Origin: Methylorubrum thiocyanatum
GTDB taxonomy: Bacteria > Pseudomonadota > Alphaproteobacteria > Rhizobiales > Beijerinckiaceae
Assembly: GCA_014138645.1 (NCBI GenBank)
Contig: JACJIB010000015.1
Span: 1-39,229 of the forward strand
Direction: 5' to 3'
Length of the DNA: 39,229 bases
The notes beneath the pieces are model-generated. The model made no database searches. It had not been told where the DNA came from and saw nothing but the letters and a program-made list of their open reading frames with translations. Shown piece after piece: positions 8,347 through 14,498 of this stretch. Position 1 is the stretch's first letter. Every line of letters starts with the position of its first letter. The translations under genes and the position numbers were made by a program.

Positions 8347-8832
8347 ATGACCTTGAGAACTCTTGCTCTCGCCCTGCCGCTGGCCCTCGGCCTGACCGGA
8401 ACCGCCCTGGCTGGCGATCACGACCACGGCAGCATGGCCGGCTCGGCCGTCAAGCTGCCGGAGGCCTGCAAGGCTGCCGTCAGCGGCAAGGACGGTGGGA
8501 TGAAGGACATGCAGAGCCACATGTCTCAGGCCATGCAGAGCATGGGCAGCGGTCAGATGTCCGAGACCCAGAAGGGTCTGCAGCAGGCCATGATGAGCAT
8601 GAACGGCCCGATGATGCAGGGCATGATGGCTGGCGATCCGGATGTGGCCTGGATCTGCGCGATGATCCCGCACCACCAAGGGGCGATCGACATGGCCCGC
8701 GCCGGCCTCAAGGGCGCCGATAATCCCGAGAGCAAGCGCCTGGCCGAGAAGACCATCAAGGAGCAGGAGCAGAGCATCAAGGAGCTCACTGCCTGGCTCG
8801 ATAAGAACGCCAAGAAGGAAGGCCAGCAGTAG
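8347..8832 (+). CDS. Periplasmic Met-rich DUF305 protein
   Basis: A 161-aa exported protein: signal peptide to ALA|GDHDHG, a methionine-rich middle with many M residues spaced two to four apart (about residues 58-98), then a DUF305 domain with CAMIPHHQGAIDMARAGL and a Lys/Glu-rich helical end. Met-rich segments favour Cu(I) or Ag(I) in the oxidising periplasm. GAAGGAGG precedes the ATG. It differs from the 7384 and 11680 paralogues in having the Met-rich linker, so it is probably a higher-capacity copper buffer. Confidence 0.85.
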   Translation: MTLRTLALALPLALGLTGTALAGDHDHGSMAGSAVKLPEACKAAVSGKDGGMKDMQSHMSQAMQSMGSGQMSETQKGLQQAMMSMNGPMMQGMMAGDPDVAWICAMIPHHQGAIDMARAGLKGADNPESKRLAEKTIKEQEQSIKELTAWLDKNAKKEGQQ

Positions 8833-8841
8833 GCCGTCCGC

Positions 8842-8883
8842 TGCCGCCGCTGTCTCAAAACCTGCCGCACGATGGCGGGTTGA
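8842..8883 (+). pseudogene. Fossil of a second Csp gene (C-terminal end only)
   Basis: These 42 bases read CRRCLKTCRTMAG then stop. The end of the intact Csp gene reads CRRCAETCRKMAG then stop (8241-8283). DNA similarity is also high (for example CTGCCGC and GATGGC shared in register). Nothing Csp-like precedes it, since the DUF305 gene stops at 8832. I read it as the surviving tail of a duplicated Csp gene whose body was replaced. Confidence 0.7.
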
Positions 8884-8912
8884 CCGCTCTCCAACACACA
8901 GGATTTACGATC

Positions 8913-9146
8913 ATGACCCTCAAGGCCCTGACGGCTGCGGCCCTGCTGACCTTTGCTGCCCTGCCCGCCCTGGCGGACGACCAGGGCAACGCCAACGCCG
9001 AGCAGCAAACCCAGCCGACGCCCAGCCGCGGCAACACCGCCGGCGGCCCCTCGCACGGCGCCGATCACGCCAAGAACGCTCCCGAGAGCACCGCGTCGGG
9101 CCACAGCGCCAAGCCGCACCAGCACTCGGATGGCAGCAAGCACTAA
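8913..9146 (+). CDS. Small exported His/Ser/Pro-rich peptide
   Basis: A 77-aa product with a signal peptide (MTLKALTAAALLTFAALPALA) and a low-complexity mature part rich in Gly, Ser, Asn, Gln and His (GPSHGADHAKNAPES and a C-terminal HQHSDGSKH). I use the ATG at 8913, with ACAGGA upstream, because it starts the leader directly. Histidines suggest weak periplasmic copper binding. No family is recognised. Position between DUF305 and the copper ATPase supports a copper role. Confidence 0.65.
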   Translation: MTLKALTAAALLTFAALPALADDQGNANAEQQTQPTPSRGNTAGGPSHGADHAKNAPESTASGHSAKPHQHSDGSKH

Positions 9147-9208
9147 GCCCCGGGATCACCGCCCGGGCCGGGATGCCACCGTGCCTCCAGGCCCGGGCTG
9201 GCACCCTG

Positions 9209-9239
9209 TTGACCCTCCCATGATGGGAAGGTGCAGGGT
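9209..9239 (+). promoter_or_regulatory. CueR-type promoter of the copper ATPase
   Basis: TTGACC (9209-9214) and a -10-like CAGGGT (9234-9239) are 19 bp apart. Between them lies CTCCCATGATGGGAAGGT, matching the CueR operator pattern ACCTTCC-N7-GGAAGGT. A near-identical element sits at 20100-20130. A GC-rich inverted repeat (9161-9169 with 9190-9198) just upstream may terminate the preceding transcript. Confidence 0.85.
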
Positions 9240-9269
9240 GCCGGGCGCGACACACAGGAGGGGTCGCCC

Positions 9270-11657
9270 ATGAGCAACGCCGAGCACGACCACCACCACG
9301 GCCATGCCCATGGGGCGCACGGCGGCTGCAGCCACGGCACCGCGGAGGCCGGGAACGCCGCGCAGACGGTCAAGGACCCGGTCTGCGGGATGAGCGTCGA
9401 TCCCCACACCGCCAAGCACCGGGCCGAGCACAACGGCCACCCGTATTATTTCTGCTCGAACGGCTGCCGCACCAAGTTCGAGGCCGACCCGGCCCGCTAC
9501 CTCGATCCGGCCAGCGCCGCGGCCAAGGCCGAGGCCGTGCCGGAGGGGACGATCTACACCTGCCCGATGCATCCGGAGGTGCGCCAGGTCGGCCCGGGCG
9601 CCTGCCCGATCTGCGGCATGGGGCTGGAGCCCGCGGTGATCGGCGCCGACACCGGACCAAGCGACGAGCTGGTCGACATGACCCGCCGGTTCTGGGTTGG
9701 CCTGGTCCTGACCCTGCCCGTGTTCGTGCTGGAAATGGGCGGCCACCTGACCGGCCTGACCGAACGGCTCGGCCAGCAGAACAGCAACTGGCTGCAGCTG
9801 GTGCTGGCCACGCCCGTGGTGCTGTGGGCCGGTGCGCCGTTCTTCGTGCGCGCCTGGCACTCCGTGACCAGCCGCAACCTCAATATGTTCACCCTGGTCG
9901 CCATGGGCACCGGGGTGGCCTGGCTTTACAGCGTGGTCGCCACCGTCCTGCCAGGGGTGTTCCCGGCGGCGTTGCGCGGCCATGACGGTGCCGTGCCGGC
10001 GTATTTCGAGGCGGCCGCGGTGATCACCGTGCTGGTCCTCCTCGGCCAGGTGCTGGAGCTGCGCGCCCGCGAGAGCACCAGCGGCGCCCTGCGCGCGCTC
10101 CTGGACCTTGCCCCGAAAACCGCCCGCCGCCTGCGCGCCGACGGCACTGACGAGGAAATCCAGCTCGATGCCGTGCAGGTCGGTGACCGCCTGCGCGTGC
10201 GCCCCGGCGAAAAGGTCCCGGTCGACGGCGTCGTGGTCGACGGCCGCTCCTCGATCGATGAGGCCCTGGTCACCGGCGAGGCGATGCCGGTGCGCAAGGA
10301 CGTCGGCGCCGCCGTGATCGGCGGCAGCCTCAACCAGAGCGGAGCGCTGGTGATCGAGGCGCAAAAGGTCGGCCGCGACACCATGCTGGCGCGCATCGTT
10401 CAGCTGGTCGCCGATGCCCAGCGCAGCCGCGCGCCGATCCAGCGCCTGGCCGACCAGGTCGCCGGCTGGTTTGTGCCGGCGGTGATCGCGGTGGCCGTGC
10501 TCGCGTTCGTGGCCTGGTTCGCGGTCGGCCCGGAACCGCGGCTGACCTACGGCCTGCTGGCGGCGGTGGCGGTGCTGATCATCGCCTGCCCGTGTGCCCT
10601 GGGGCTGGCCACGCCGATGTCGATCATGGTTGGCGTCGGTCGCGGCGCCCAGGCCGGTGTGCTGATCAAGAACGCCGAGGCGCTGGAGCGGCTGGAAAAG
10701 GTCTCCACGCTGGTGGTCGATAAAACCGGCACCCTGACCGAGGGCAAGCCGGCCGTGACCGCGATCCGGCCGGCGGACGGGTTCAACGAGGCCGAACTCC
10801 TGCGCCTGGCGGCCAGCGTCGAGCGCGCCAGCGAGCACCCCCTGGCCCTGGCGATCGTGGCGGCAGCCGAGGCTCAGGGCCTTGCCCTGGCCCCGGTCAG
10901 CGACTTCGACAGCCCGACTGGCCGCGGGGCCGAGGGCACCGTGGACGGGCGGCGCGTGCGGCTCGGCAACGCCAAATTCCTGGCCGAGGCCGGGATCGAT
11001 ACCGCGGCGCTCGATCCGGCGGCGGAGGCGCTGCGCCAGGACGGCGCCACCGCGATTTTCATGAGCCTGGACGACCGCGTGGCCGGCGTGATTGCGATCG
11101 CCGATCCGATCAAGGCCACCACGCCTGAGGCCCTGCAGGCCTTGCGCACCGAGGGCATCCGCGTGGTCATGCTGACCGGCGACAACCGCACCACGGCCCA
11201 GGCCGTGGCTCGCAAGCTCGGCATCGATGAGGTCGAGGCCGAGGTGCTGCCCGATCAGAAGAGCGCCGTTGTCAAAGCCCACCAAGCCGCCGGGCAGGTG
11301 GTGGCGATGGCCGGTGACGGGGTCAACGACGCCCCGGCCCTGGCAGCCGCCGACGTCGGGATCGCCATGGGCAGCGGGACCGACGTGGCGATCGAAAGCG
11401 CCGGCGTGACCCTGCTCAAGGGCGACCTGATGGGGATCGTGCGTGCCCGGCGGCTGTCGCGCGCCACGATGGGCAACATCCGCCAGAACCTGTTTTTCGC
11501 GTTCATCTACAACGCCGCCGGCGTGCCGGTGGCGGCCGGGGTGCTCTACCCGTTCCTCGGCATCCTGCTCTCGCCGGTCATCGCAGCGGCGGCGATGGCT
11601 CTCTCCTCAGTCAGTGTGATCGGCAACGCGCTGCGCCTGCGCACGACCACGCTCTGA
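9270..11657 (+). CDS. copA: Copper-translocating P1B-type ATPase with YHS domain
   Basis: A 795-aa P-type ATPase exporting Cu(I)/Ag(I) from the cytoplasm. A His-rich start (HDHHHGHAHGAHGG) precedes a YHS domain (DPVCGMSVDP, about 35-80) and a short heavy-metal-binding motif with YTCPMHPE and CPICGMGLEP (about 97-125); there is no classical GMTCxxC domain. Then come eight predicted helices with the CPC motif at 440-442, the TGEA actuator loop, the phosphorylation site DKTGT (Asp484), an SEHPLA nucleotide site and a GDGVNDAPAL hinge. The ATG at 9270 has CAGGAGG upstream. The CueR-type promoter immediately before it implies copper induction. Confidence 0.95.
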   Translation: MSNAEHDHHHGHAHGAHGGCSHGTAEAGNAAQTVKDPVCGMSVDPHTAKHRAEHNGHPYYFCSNGCRTKFEADPARYLDPASAAAKAEAVPEGTIYTCPMHPEVRQVGPGACPICGMGLEPAVIGADTGPSDELVDMTRRFWVGLVLTLPVFVLEMGGHLTGLTERLGQQNSNWLQLVLATPVVLWAGAPFFVRAWHSVTSRNLNMFTLVAMGTGVAWLYSVVATVLPGVFPAALRGHDGAVPAYFEAAAVITVLVLLGQVLELRARESTSGALRALLDLAPKTARRLRADGTDEEIQLDAVQVGDRLRVRPGEKVPVDGVVVDGRSSIDEALVTGEAMPVRKDVGAAVIGGSLNQSGALVIEAQKVGRDTMLARIVQLVADAQRSRAPIQRLADQVAGWFVPAVIAVAVLAFVAWFAVGPEPRLTYGLLAAVAVLIIACPCALGLATPMSIMVGVGRGAQAGVLIKNAEALERLEKVSTLVVDKTGTLTEGKPAVTAIRPADGFNEAELLRLAASVERASEHPLALAIVAAAEAQGLALAPVSDFDSPTGRGAEGTVDGRRVRLGNAKFLAEAGIDTAALDPAAEALRQDGATAIFMSLDDRVAGVIAIADPIKATTPEALQALRTEGIRVVMLTGDNRTTAQAVARKLGIDEVEAEVLPDQKSAVVKAHQAAGQVVAMAGDGVNDAPALAAADVGIAMGSGTDVAIESAGVTLLKGDLMGIVRARRLSRATMGNIRQNLFFAFIYNAAGVPVAAGVLYPFLGILLSPVIAAAAMALSSVSVIGNALRLRTTTL

Positions 11658-11679
11658 CCCGCATTAAAGAGACCGACCC

Positions 11680-12195
11680 ATGAGCTACGCACGCTTCGCC
11701 GCGATGATCGCCACCTCCACGGTGGTGATGTTCGGCCTGATGTACCTGAACACCTACGCGCTGGAGCACGTGTTCTTCAGCCAGACCCGCATGTGGATGG
11801 CGCTCGTCATGGGCGCGACGATGGCCGTCATCATGCTCGGCTTCATGTGGGCGATGTACAAGGTGCGGGCCGCCAACATCGCGATCCTCGTTGGCAGCGT
11901 CGTGGTCTTTGCCGGGGCGCTGTGGCTGGTCCGCAGCCAGGAAACCGTCGGTGACGTGGCTTACATGAAAGCGATGATCCCGCACCACTCGATCGCCATC
12001 ATGACCAGCGAGCGGGCGCACATCAAAGACCCCCGCGTGCGTGAGCTAGCCGACAAGATCATTGAGGCGCAGGTCAAAGAGATCGGCGAAATGAAAGCCC
12101 TGATCACCGACCTGGAGGCAAAGCCGCCAGCCGACAACGCCCCGGACCTGCAGTCCTACCGCAAGCGCGGCGCCCCGCCGCCGCCGCTGCAGTAG
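11680..12195 (+). CDS. Membrane-anchored DUF305 protein
   Basis: A 171-aa protein with three predicted membrane helices (about 5-25, 38-60, 67-86) followed by a DUF305 domain with MKAMIPHHSIAIMTSERA and a proline-rich tail. It is the third DUF305 protein of the plasmid and the only one tethered by several helices; the domain should face the periplasm. It starts 22 bp after the ATPase stop, so it is expressed from the CueR promoter. It may accept copper from the ATPase or adaptor at the membrane. Confidence 0.83.
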   Translation: MSYARFAAMIATSTVVMFGLMYLNTYALEHVFFSQTRMWMALVMGATMAVIMLGFMWAMYKVRAANIAILVGSVVVFAGALWLVRSQETVGDVAYMKAMIPHHSIAIMTSERAHIKDPRVRELADKIIEAQVKEIGEMKALITDLEAKPPADNAPDLQSYRKRGAPPPPLQ

Positions 12196-12308
12196 TCACG
12201 CGCCCGACGTCCGCAGGCCTCCAAGAGGCCTGGGACAGCCCTGTCATTCGGCCTGTCGGCCGGAGTACCGCCGGGGCCTCACGGCCTGGCTTTTCATGGG
12301 AGGACACA

Positions 12309-12503
12309 ATGAAGCGTCTCGTTCTTGCGGCCAGCGCCGTGATGCTGCTCAGCGCCGCGCCGGCCATGGCGATGAGCTGCTGCGGTAGTGGCAAGGGCAA
12401 GGCCGGCATGTGCGCCAAGAGTGGCGCTATGGCGATGAACATGAAGGGCAAGAAGGGCTGCTGTTGCGACAAGATGGGCGGCCGCATGAGCCACCGCACC
12501 TGA
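12309..12503 (+). CDS. Exported Cys/Met-rich microprotein A
   Basis: A 64-aa protein. The signal peptide ends at APAMA; the mature peptide of about 43 residues begins MSCCGSGKGK, continues with MAMNMKGKKG and ends near CCCDKMGG, giving six cysteines and about seven methionines in a lysine/glycine background. GGGAGG precedes the ATG. Its paralogue at 20179-20376 shares the architecture and long stretches of DNA. Cys and Met in this density indicate soft-metal (Cu/Ag) binding in the periplasm. No named family is recognised. Confidence 0.8.
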   Translation: MKRLVLAASAVMLLSAAPAMAMSCCGSGKGKAGMCAKSGAMAMNMKGKKGCCCDKMGGRMSHRT

Positions 12504-12510
12504 GCCAGCC

Positions 12511-12541
12511 TGCCCGGGCTGGCTACCCGCCAGCCCGGGCA
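12511..12541 (+). terminator. Strong hairpin after microprotein A
   Basis: A perfect 13-bp inverted repeat (12511-12523 and 12529-12541) with a 5-base loop. No T-run follows, so it may act as a partial terminator or as an RNA-stability element between the microprotein and the DUF411 gene. Confidence 0.5.
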
Positions 12542-12575
12542 CCACACATCCCTACGCTGACCTGAGGAGGCCCTG

Positions 12576-13061
12576 ATGGACGCGGACCTGCTGCCGAGCC
12601 GCCGTGGCGTGCTGGCTGGCCTGAGTGGGCTGGGCGGCCTGCTGCTCGCCGCCCCCCTGCGCGCGGCCGAACCGCTCCCGGAGATCCAGGTAACCAAGGA
12701 CCCCAGCTGCGGCTGCTGTGAAGCCTGGGTCACGCATATCCGCGCGGCCGGCTTTCCGGTCCAAGTGACCGAGGCGCCGGTCAATCCCCTCAAAGCCCGT
12801 CTTGGGGTCCCACGCAGCCTGGCGTCCTGCCATACCGCACAGGTTGGCGGTTACGTGATCGAGGGGCATGTGCCCGCCGGGGCAATCCTGCGCCTGCTCG
12901 CAGAAAAGCCCCCGGGCACTGGGTTGGCCGTTCCGGGCATGCCAGTGGGCTCGCCGGGCATGGAGGCTGACGGCGTACCGCCGGACACTTACGACGTGAT
13001 CCTGTTCGGTCCCGAGCTGCAGCGGCCGTTCGCCCGCTATCAGGGCGGCACGCCGCTGTAA
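12576..13061 (+). CDS. DUF411 periplasmic metal-binding protein
   Basis: A 161-aa exported protein. The N-terminus has paired arginines followed by a hydrophobic leader (RRGVLAGLSGLGGLLLAAPL), so Tat export is possible. The DUF411 domain follows with KDPSCGCCEAW (three cysteines), a conserved SLASCHTA motif and VEGHVP-like IEGHVPAG. DUF411 proteins occur in copper and silver resistance clusters and are thought to bind Cu(I). GAGGAGG lies just before the ATG. It is the last well-supported gene of the rightward island. Confidence 0.86.
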   Translation: MDADLLPSRRGVLAGLSGLGGLLLAAPLRAAEPLPEIQVTKDPSCGCCEAWVTHIRAAGFPVQVTEAPVNPLKARLGVPRSLASCHTAQVGGYVIEGHVPAGAILRLLAEKPPGTGLAVPGMPVGSPGMEADGVPPDTYDVILFGPELQRPFARYQGGTPL

Positions 13062-13066
13062 CCGGC
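13047..13066. repeat. Short direct repeat, left copy
   Basis: GGCACGCCGCTGTAACCGGC here and the same sequence lacking one A at 13357-13375 bracket about 310 bp containing the uncertain reading frame at 13088. The left copy includes the DUF411 stop codon, so the bracketed segment looks inserted or left by a duplication. Confidence 0.6.
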
Positions 13067-13087
13067 CTGATCCTTGAAGATGAAATC

Positions 13088-13306
13088 GTGCAGGTTCTGC
13101 ACGCCACCGCGTTCGCCGACCGGCTCGATGCGGCGACCCTGCCCGGCTCGGCCCTGGAAAGTCTCTACCCCGACCGTGAGACGATCGCCGACGTTCTGGC
13201 CGTACCGCCCGGCCGCCGCCTGCTTCCCGTGACGGGCCGTGTGCGCCTCGCTCCTCTTGAACTGCGCGCCCGGGCCGAACTCCGGCGGCGGCTCGGACGG
13301 CGCTGA
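13088..13306 (+). CDS. Possible small gene or gene fragment
   Basis: A 72-residue frame from a GTG with strongly G/C-ending codons, as in real genes of this plasmid. The frame is open upstream into the DUF411 stop region without a good ribosome site, so it may be the tail of a lost gene. The product is Leu/Arg/Ala-rich without a recognisable motif. Its placement inside a 20-bp direct repeat also favours a fragment. Confidence 0.3.
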   Translation: MQVLHATAFADRLDAATLPGSALESLYPDRETIADVLAVPPGRRLLPVTGRVRLAPLELRARAELRRRLGRR

Positions 13307-13324
13307 AGCTCACAACAGGTCTGC

Positions 13325-13344
13325 GTCGAACGCACCCGTTCGAC
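13325..13344. repeat. Perfect hairpin between convergent genes
   Basis: GTCGAACG and CGTTCGAC (8-bp arms, 4-base loop CACC). It lies between the rightward island and the leftward module and could be a bidirectional transcription stop, though no T-run is present. Confidence 0.45.
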
Positions 13345-13356
13345 CATAATCAAGGT

Positions 13357-13375
13357 GGCACGCCGCTGTACCGGC
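13357..13375. repeat. Short direct repeat, right copy
   Basis: This is the partner of 13047-13066 and differs by a single base deletion. Confidence 0.6.
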
Positions 13376-13406
13376 ATCTGCGTAGCCTCTTGTGCCTGAT
13401 GCTGGG

Positions 13407-13607
13407 TCAGCGCGCGGATTGCGCCGCGTAGGGGACCAGAGCCGCCTGGTGTCCCAGTGTGGTAAGGCAAAGGCCGACGCAGCTGCCGAGCAGGAGCACC
13501 CCGAGCAGCGCCCACAGCATTGTTTTCTGCGCCGCCGCGCGGATGTGCGGCCGGACCTTCCGCCGCCGCCCGGGCTCGCGATGCCAGACGCTTTCAGTCG
13601 CGCGCAT
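13407..13607 (-). CDS. Small single-span membrane protein
   Basis: A 66-aa product starting at an ATG with a near-ideal GGAGGGG site (13611-13617). The N-terminal half is Arg/Lys-rich, followed by one hydrophobic helix (TMLWALLGVLLLGSCVGLCL) with two cysteines. It lies 45 bp downstream of the CDF gene, beyond a terminator-like hairpin, so it may be translated from read-through. I do not recognise a family. Small membrane proteins beside CDF pumps can be accessory subunits, but that is conjecture here. Confidence 0.5.
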   Translation of the reverse strand: MRATESVWHREPGRRRKVRPHIRAAAQKTMLWALLGVLLLGSCVGLCLTTLGHQAALVPYAAQSAR

Positions 13608-13620
13608 AGTCCCCTCCACG

Positions 13621-13642
13621 AAAAGGGGGCCTCACGGCCCCC
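13621..13642 (-). terminator. Terminator after the CDF gene
   Basis: On the minus strand GGGGGCC, GTGA, GGCCCCC is followed by TTTT (13621-13624). Its position 11 bp after the CDF stop fits intrinsic termination, with some read-through needed to reach the small membrane protein. Confidence 0.7.
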
Positions 13643-13652
13643 CTTCCCTGCG

Positions 13653-14423
13653 TTATTCGGCCGGCGCCGGCTGGGCGGTGCCTTCGCGGTACTCCGCCCA
13701 CGCCTGCCGCAGGATCTGCACCGAGGACGTGAGGAAGATCGCGGCCATGATCGCGGCCACCGCCAGATCGGGCCAGGCCGTCGCCGTGCCCCAGACACCC
13801 AGCGCGGCGATCATCACGACCACGTTGCCGATCGCGTCGTTGCGCGAGCACAGCCACACCGAGCGCACGTTGGCGTCGCCGTCCTTGTAGCGCATCAGCA
13901 AGAGCACGCTGGTCAGGTTGGTGGCCAGCGCCAGGAGGCCGATCCCGCCCATCAGCTCGGCCTGGGGCACGCCCAGGATCAGGGTCTGGTAGACCGTGGA
14001 CCCCAGCACCCACACCGCCATCAGCGACAGCGACAGGCCCTTGAACAGGGCCGCCGTGGCCCGCGCCCGCAGGCTGGCACCGATCACCGCCAGGCTCAGC
14101 CCGTAGGTGACCGTATCCCCCAGAAAATCCAGGGCGTCCGCTTGCAGAGCCTGAGAGCCCGCCAGGTGGCCCATGACCATCTCAACCGCGAACATGATCC
14201 CGTTGAGGGCGATCACGGTCCACAGCACCCGCTTATAGCGCGGGTCCACGCCATCGAAGACCGGCACACCGCCGGAGCAGCCGCAGGCGCTGTCTGCGCC
14301 CGTGCCGCAGCTGGCGGCCGGTACGGCCTTCGGGACTTCCGGCACGGGGGTCAAAGCTGCGGGCGTGCCGCAGCAAGAGTTTGCTTGAGAAGCGGCGCTT
14401 GAGCCGCAGCAGGCGTCCGCCAT
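13653..14423 (-). CDS. Cys-rich CDF-family cation efflux transporter
   Basis: A 256-aa cation diffusion facilitator exporting divalent metal from the cytoplasm. The first 50 residues carry seven cysteines (5, 6, 17, 18, 39, 47, 49), two of them as CCG motifs. Six helices follow. The TM2 site reads D99xxxD103 and the TM5 site C192xxxD196, where zinc exporters usually have HxxxD, so a soft metal is plausible. There is no long cytoplasmic C-terminal domain. AAGGAG precedes the ATG. It has its own MerR-type promoter with the same dyad as the RND module, so it belongs to the regulon of the activator at 19654. Confidence 0.87.
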   Translation of the reverse strand: MADACCGSSAASQANSCCGTPAALTPVPEVPKAVPAASCGTGADSACGCSGGVPVFDGVDPRYKRVLWTVIALNGIMFAVEMVMGHLAGSQALQADALDFLGDTVTYGLSLAVIGASLRARATAALFKGLSLSLMAVWVLGSTVYQTLILGVPQAELMGGIGLLALATNLTSVLLLMRYKDGDANVRSVWLCSRNDAIGNVVVMIAALGVWGTATAWPDLAVAAIMAAIFLTSSVQILRQAWAEYREGTAQPAPAE

Positions 14424-14450
14424 GGTGTCTCCTTTCGTCAGTTGACCCAG

Positions 14451-14481
14451 AGCCTACGACCTGTAGTCGCTACAGGTTCAA
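14451..14481 (-). promoter_or_regulatory. MerR-type promoter of the CDF gene
   Basis: On the minus strand TTGAAC (14481-14476) and TAGGCT (14456-14451) are 19 bp apart around the dyad CTGTAG-CGA-CTACAG. The same dyad with TGG in the middle is at 19625-19641, so one regulator should serve both. Confidence 0.85.
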
Positions 14482-14498
14482 GCAAAATCCGCAGCCCC

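Noticed and set aside
9156..11285. Long minus-strand open frame (709 codons) across the copper ATPase
   Set aside because: The plus strand encodes a complete P-type ATPase with all motifs; the antisense frame has no domain and biased composition.
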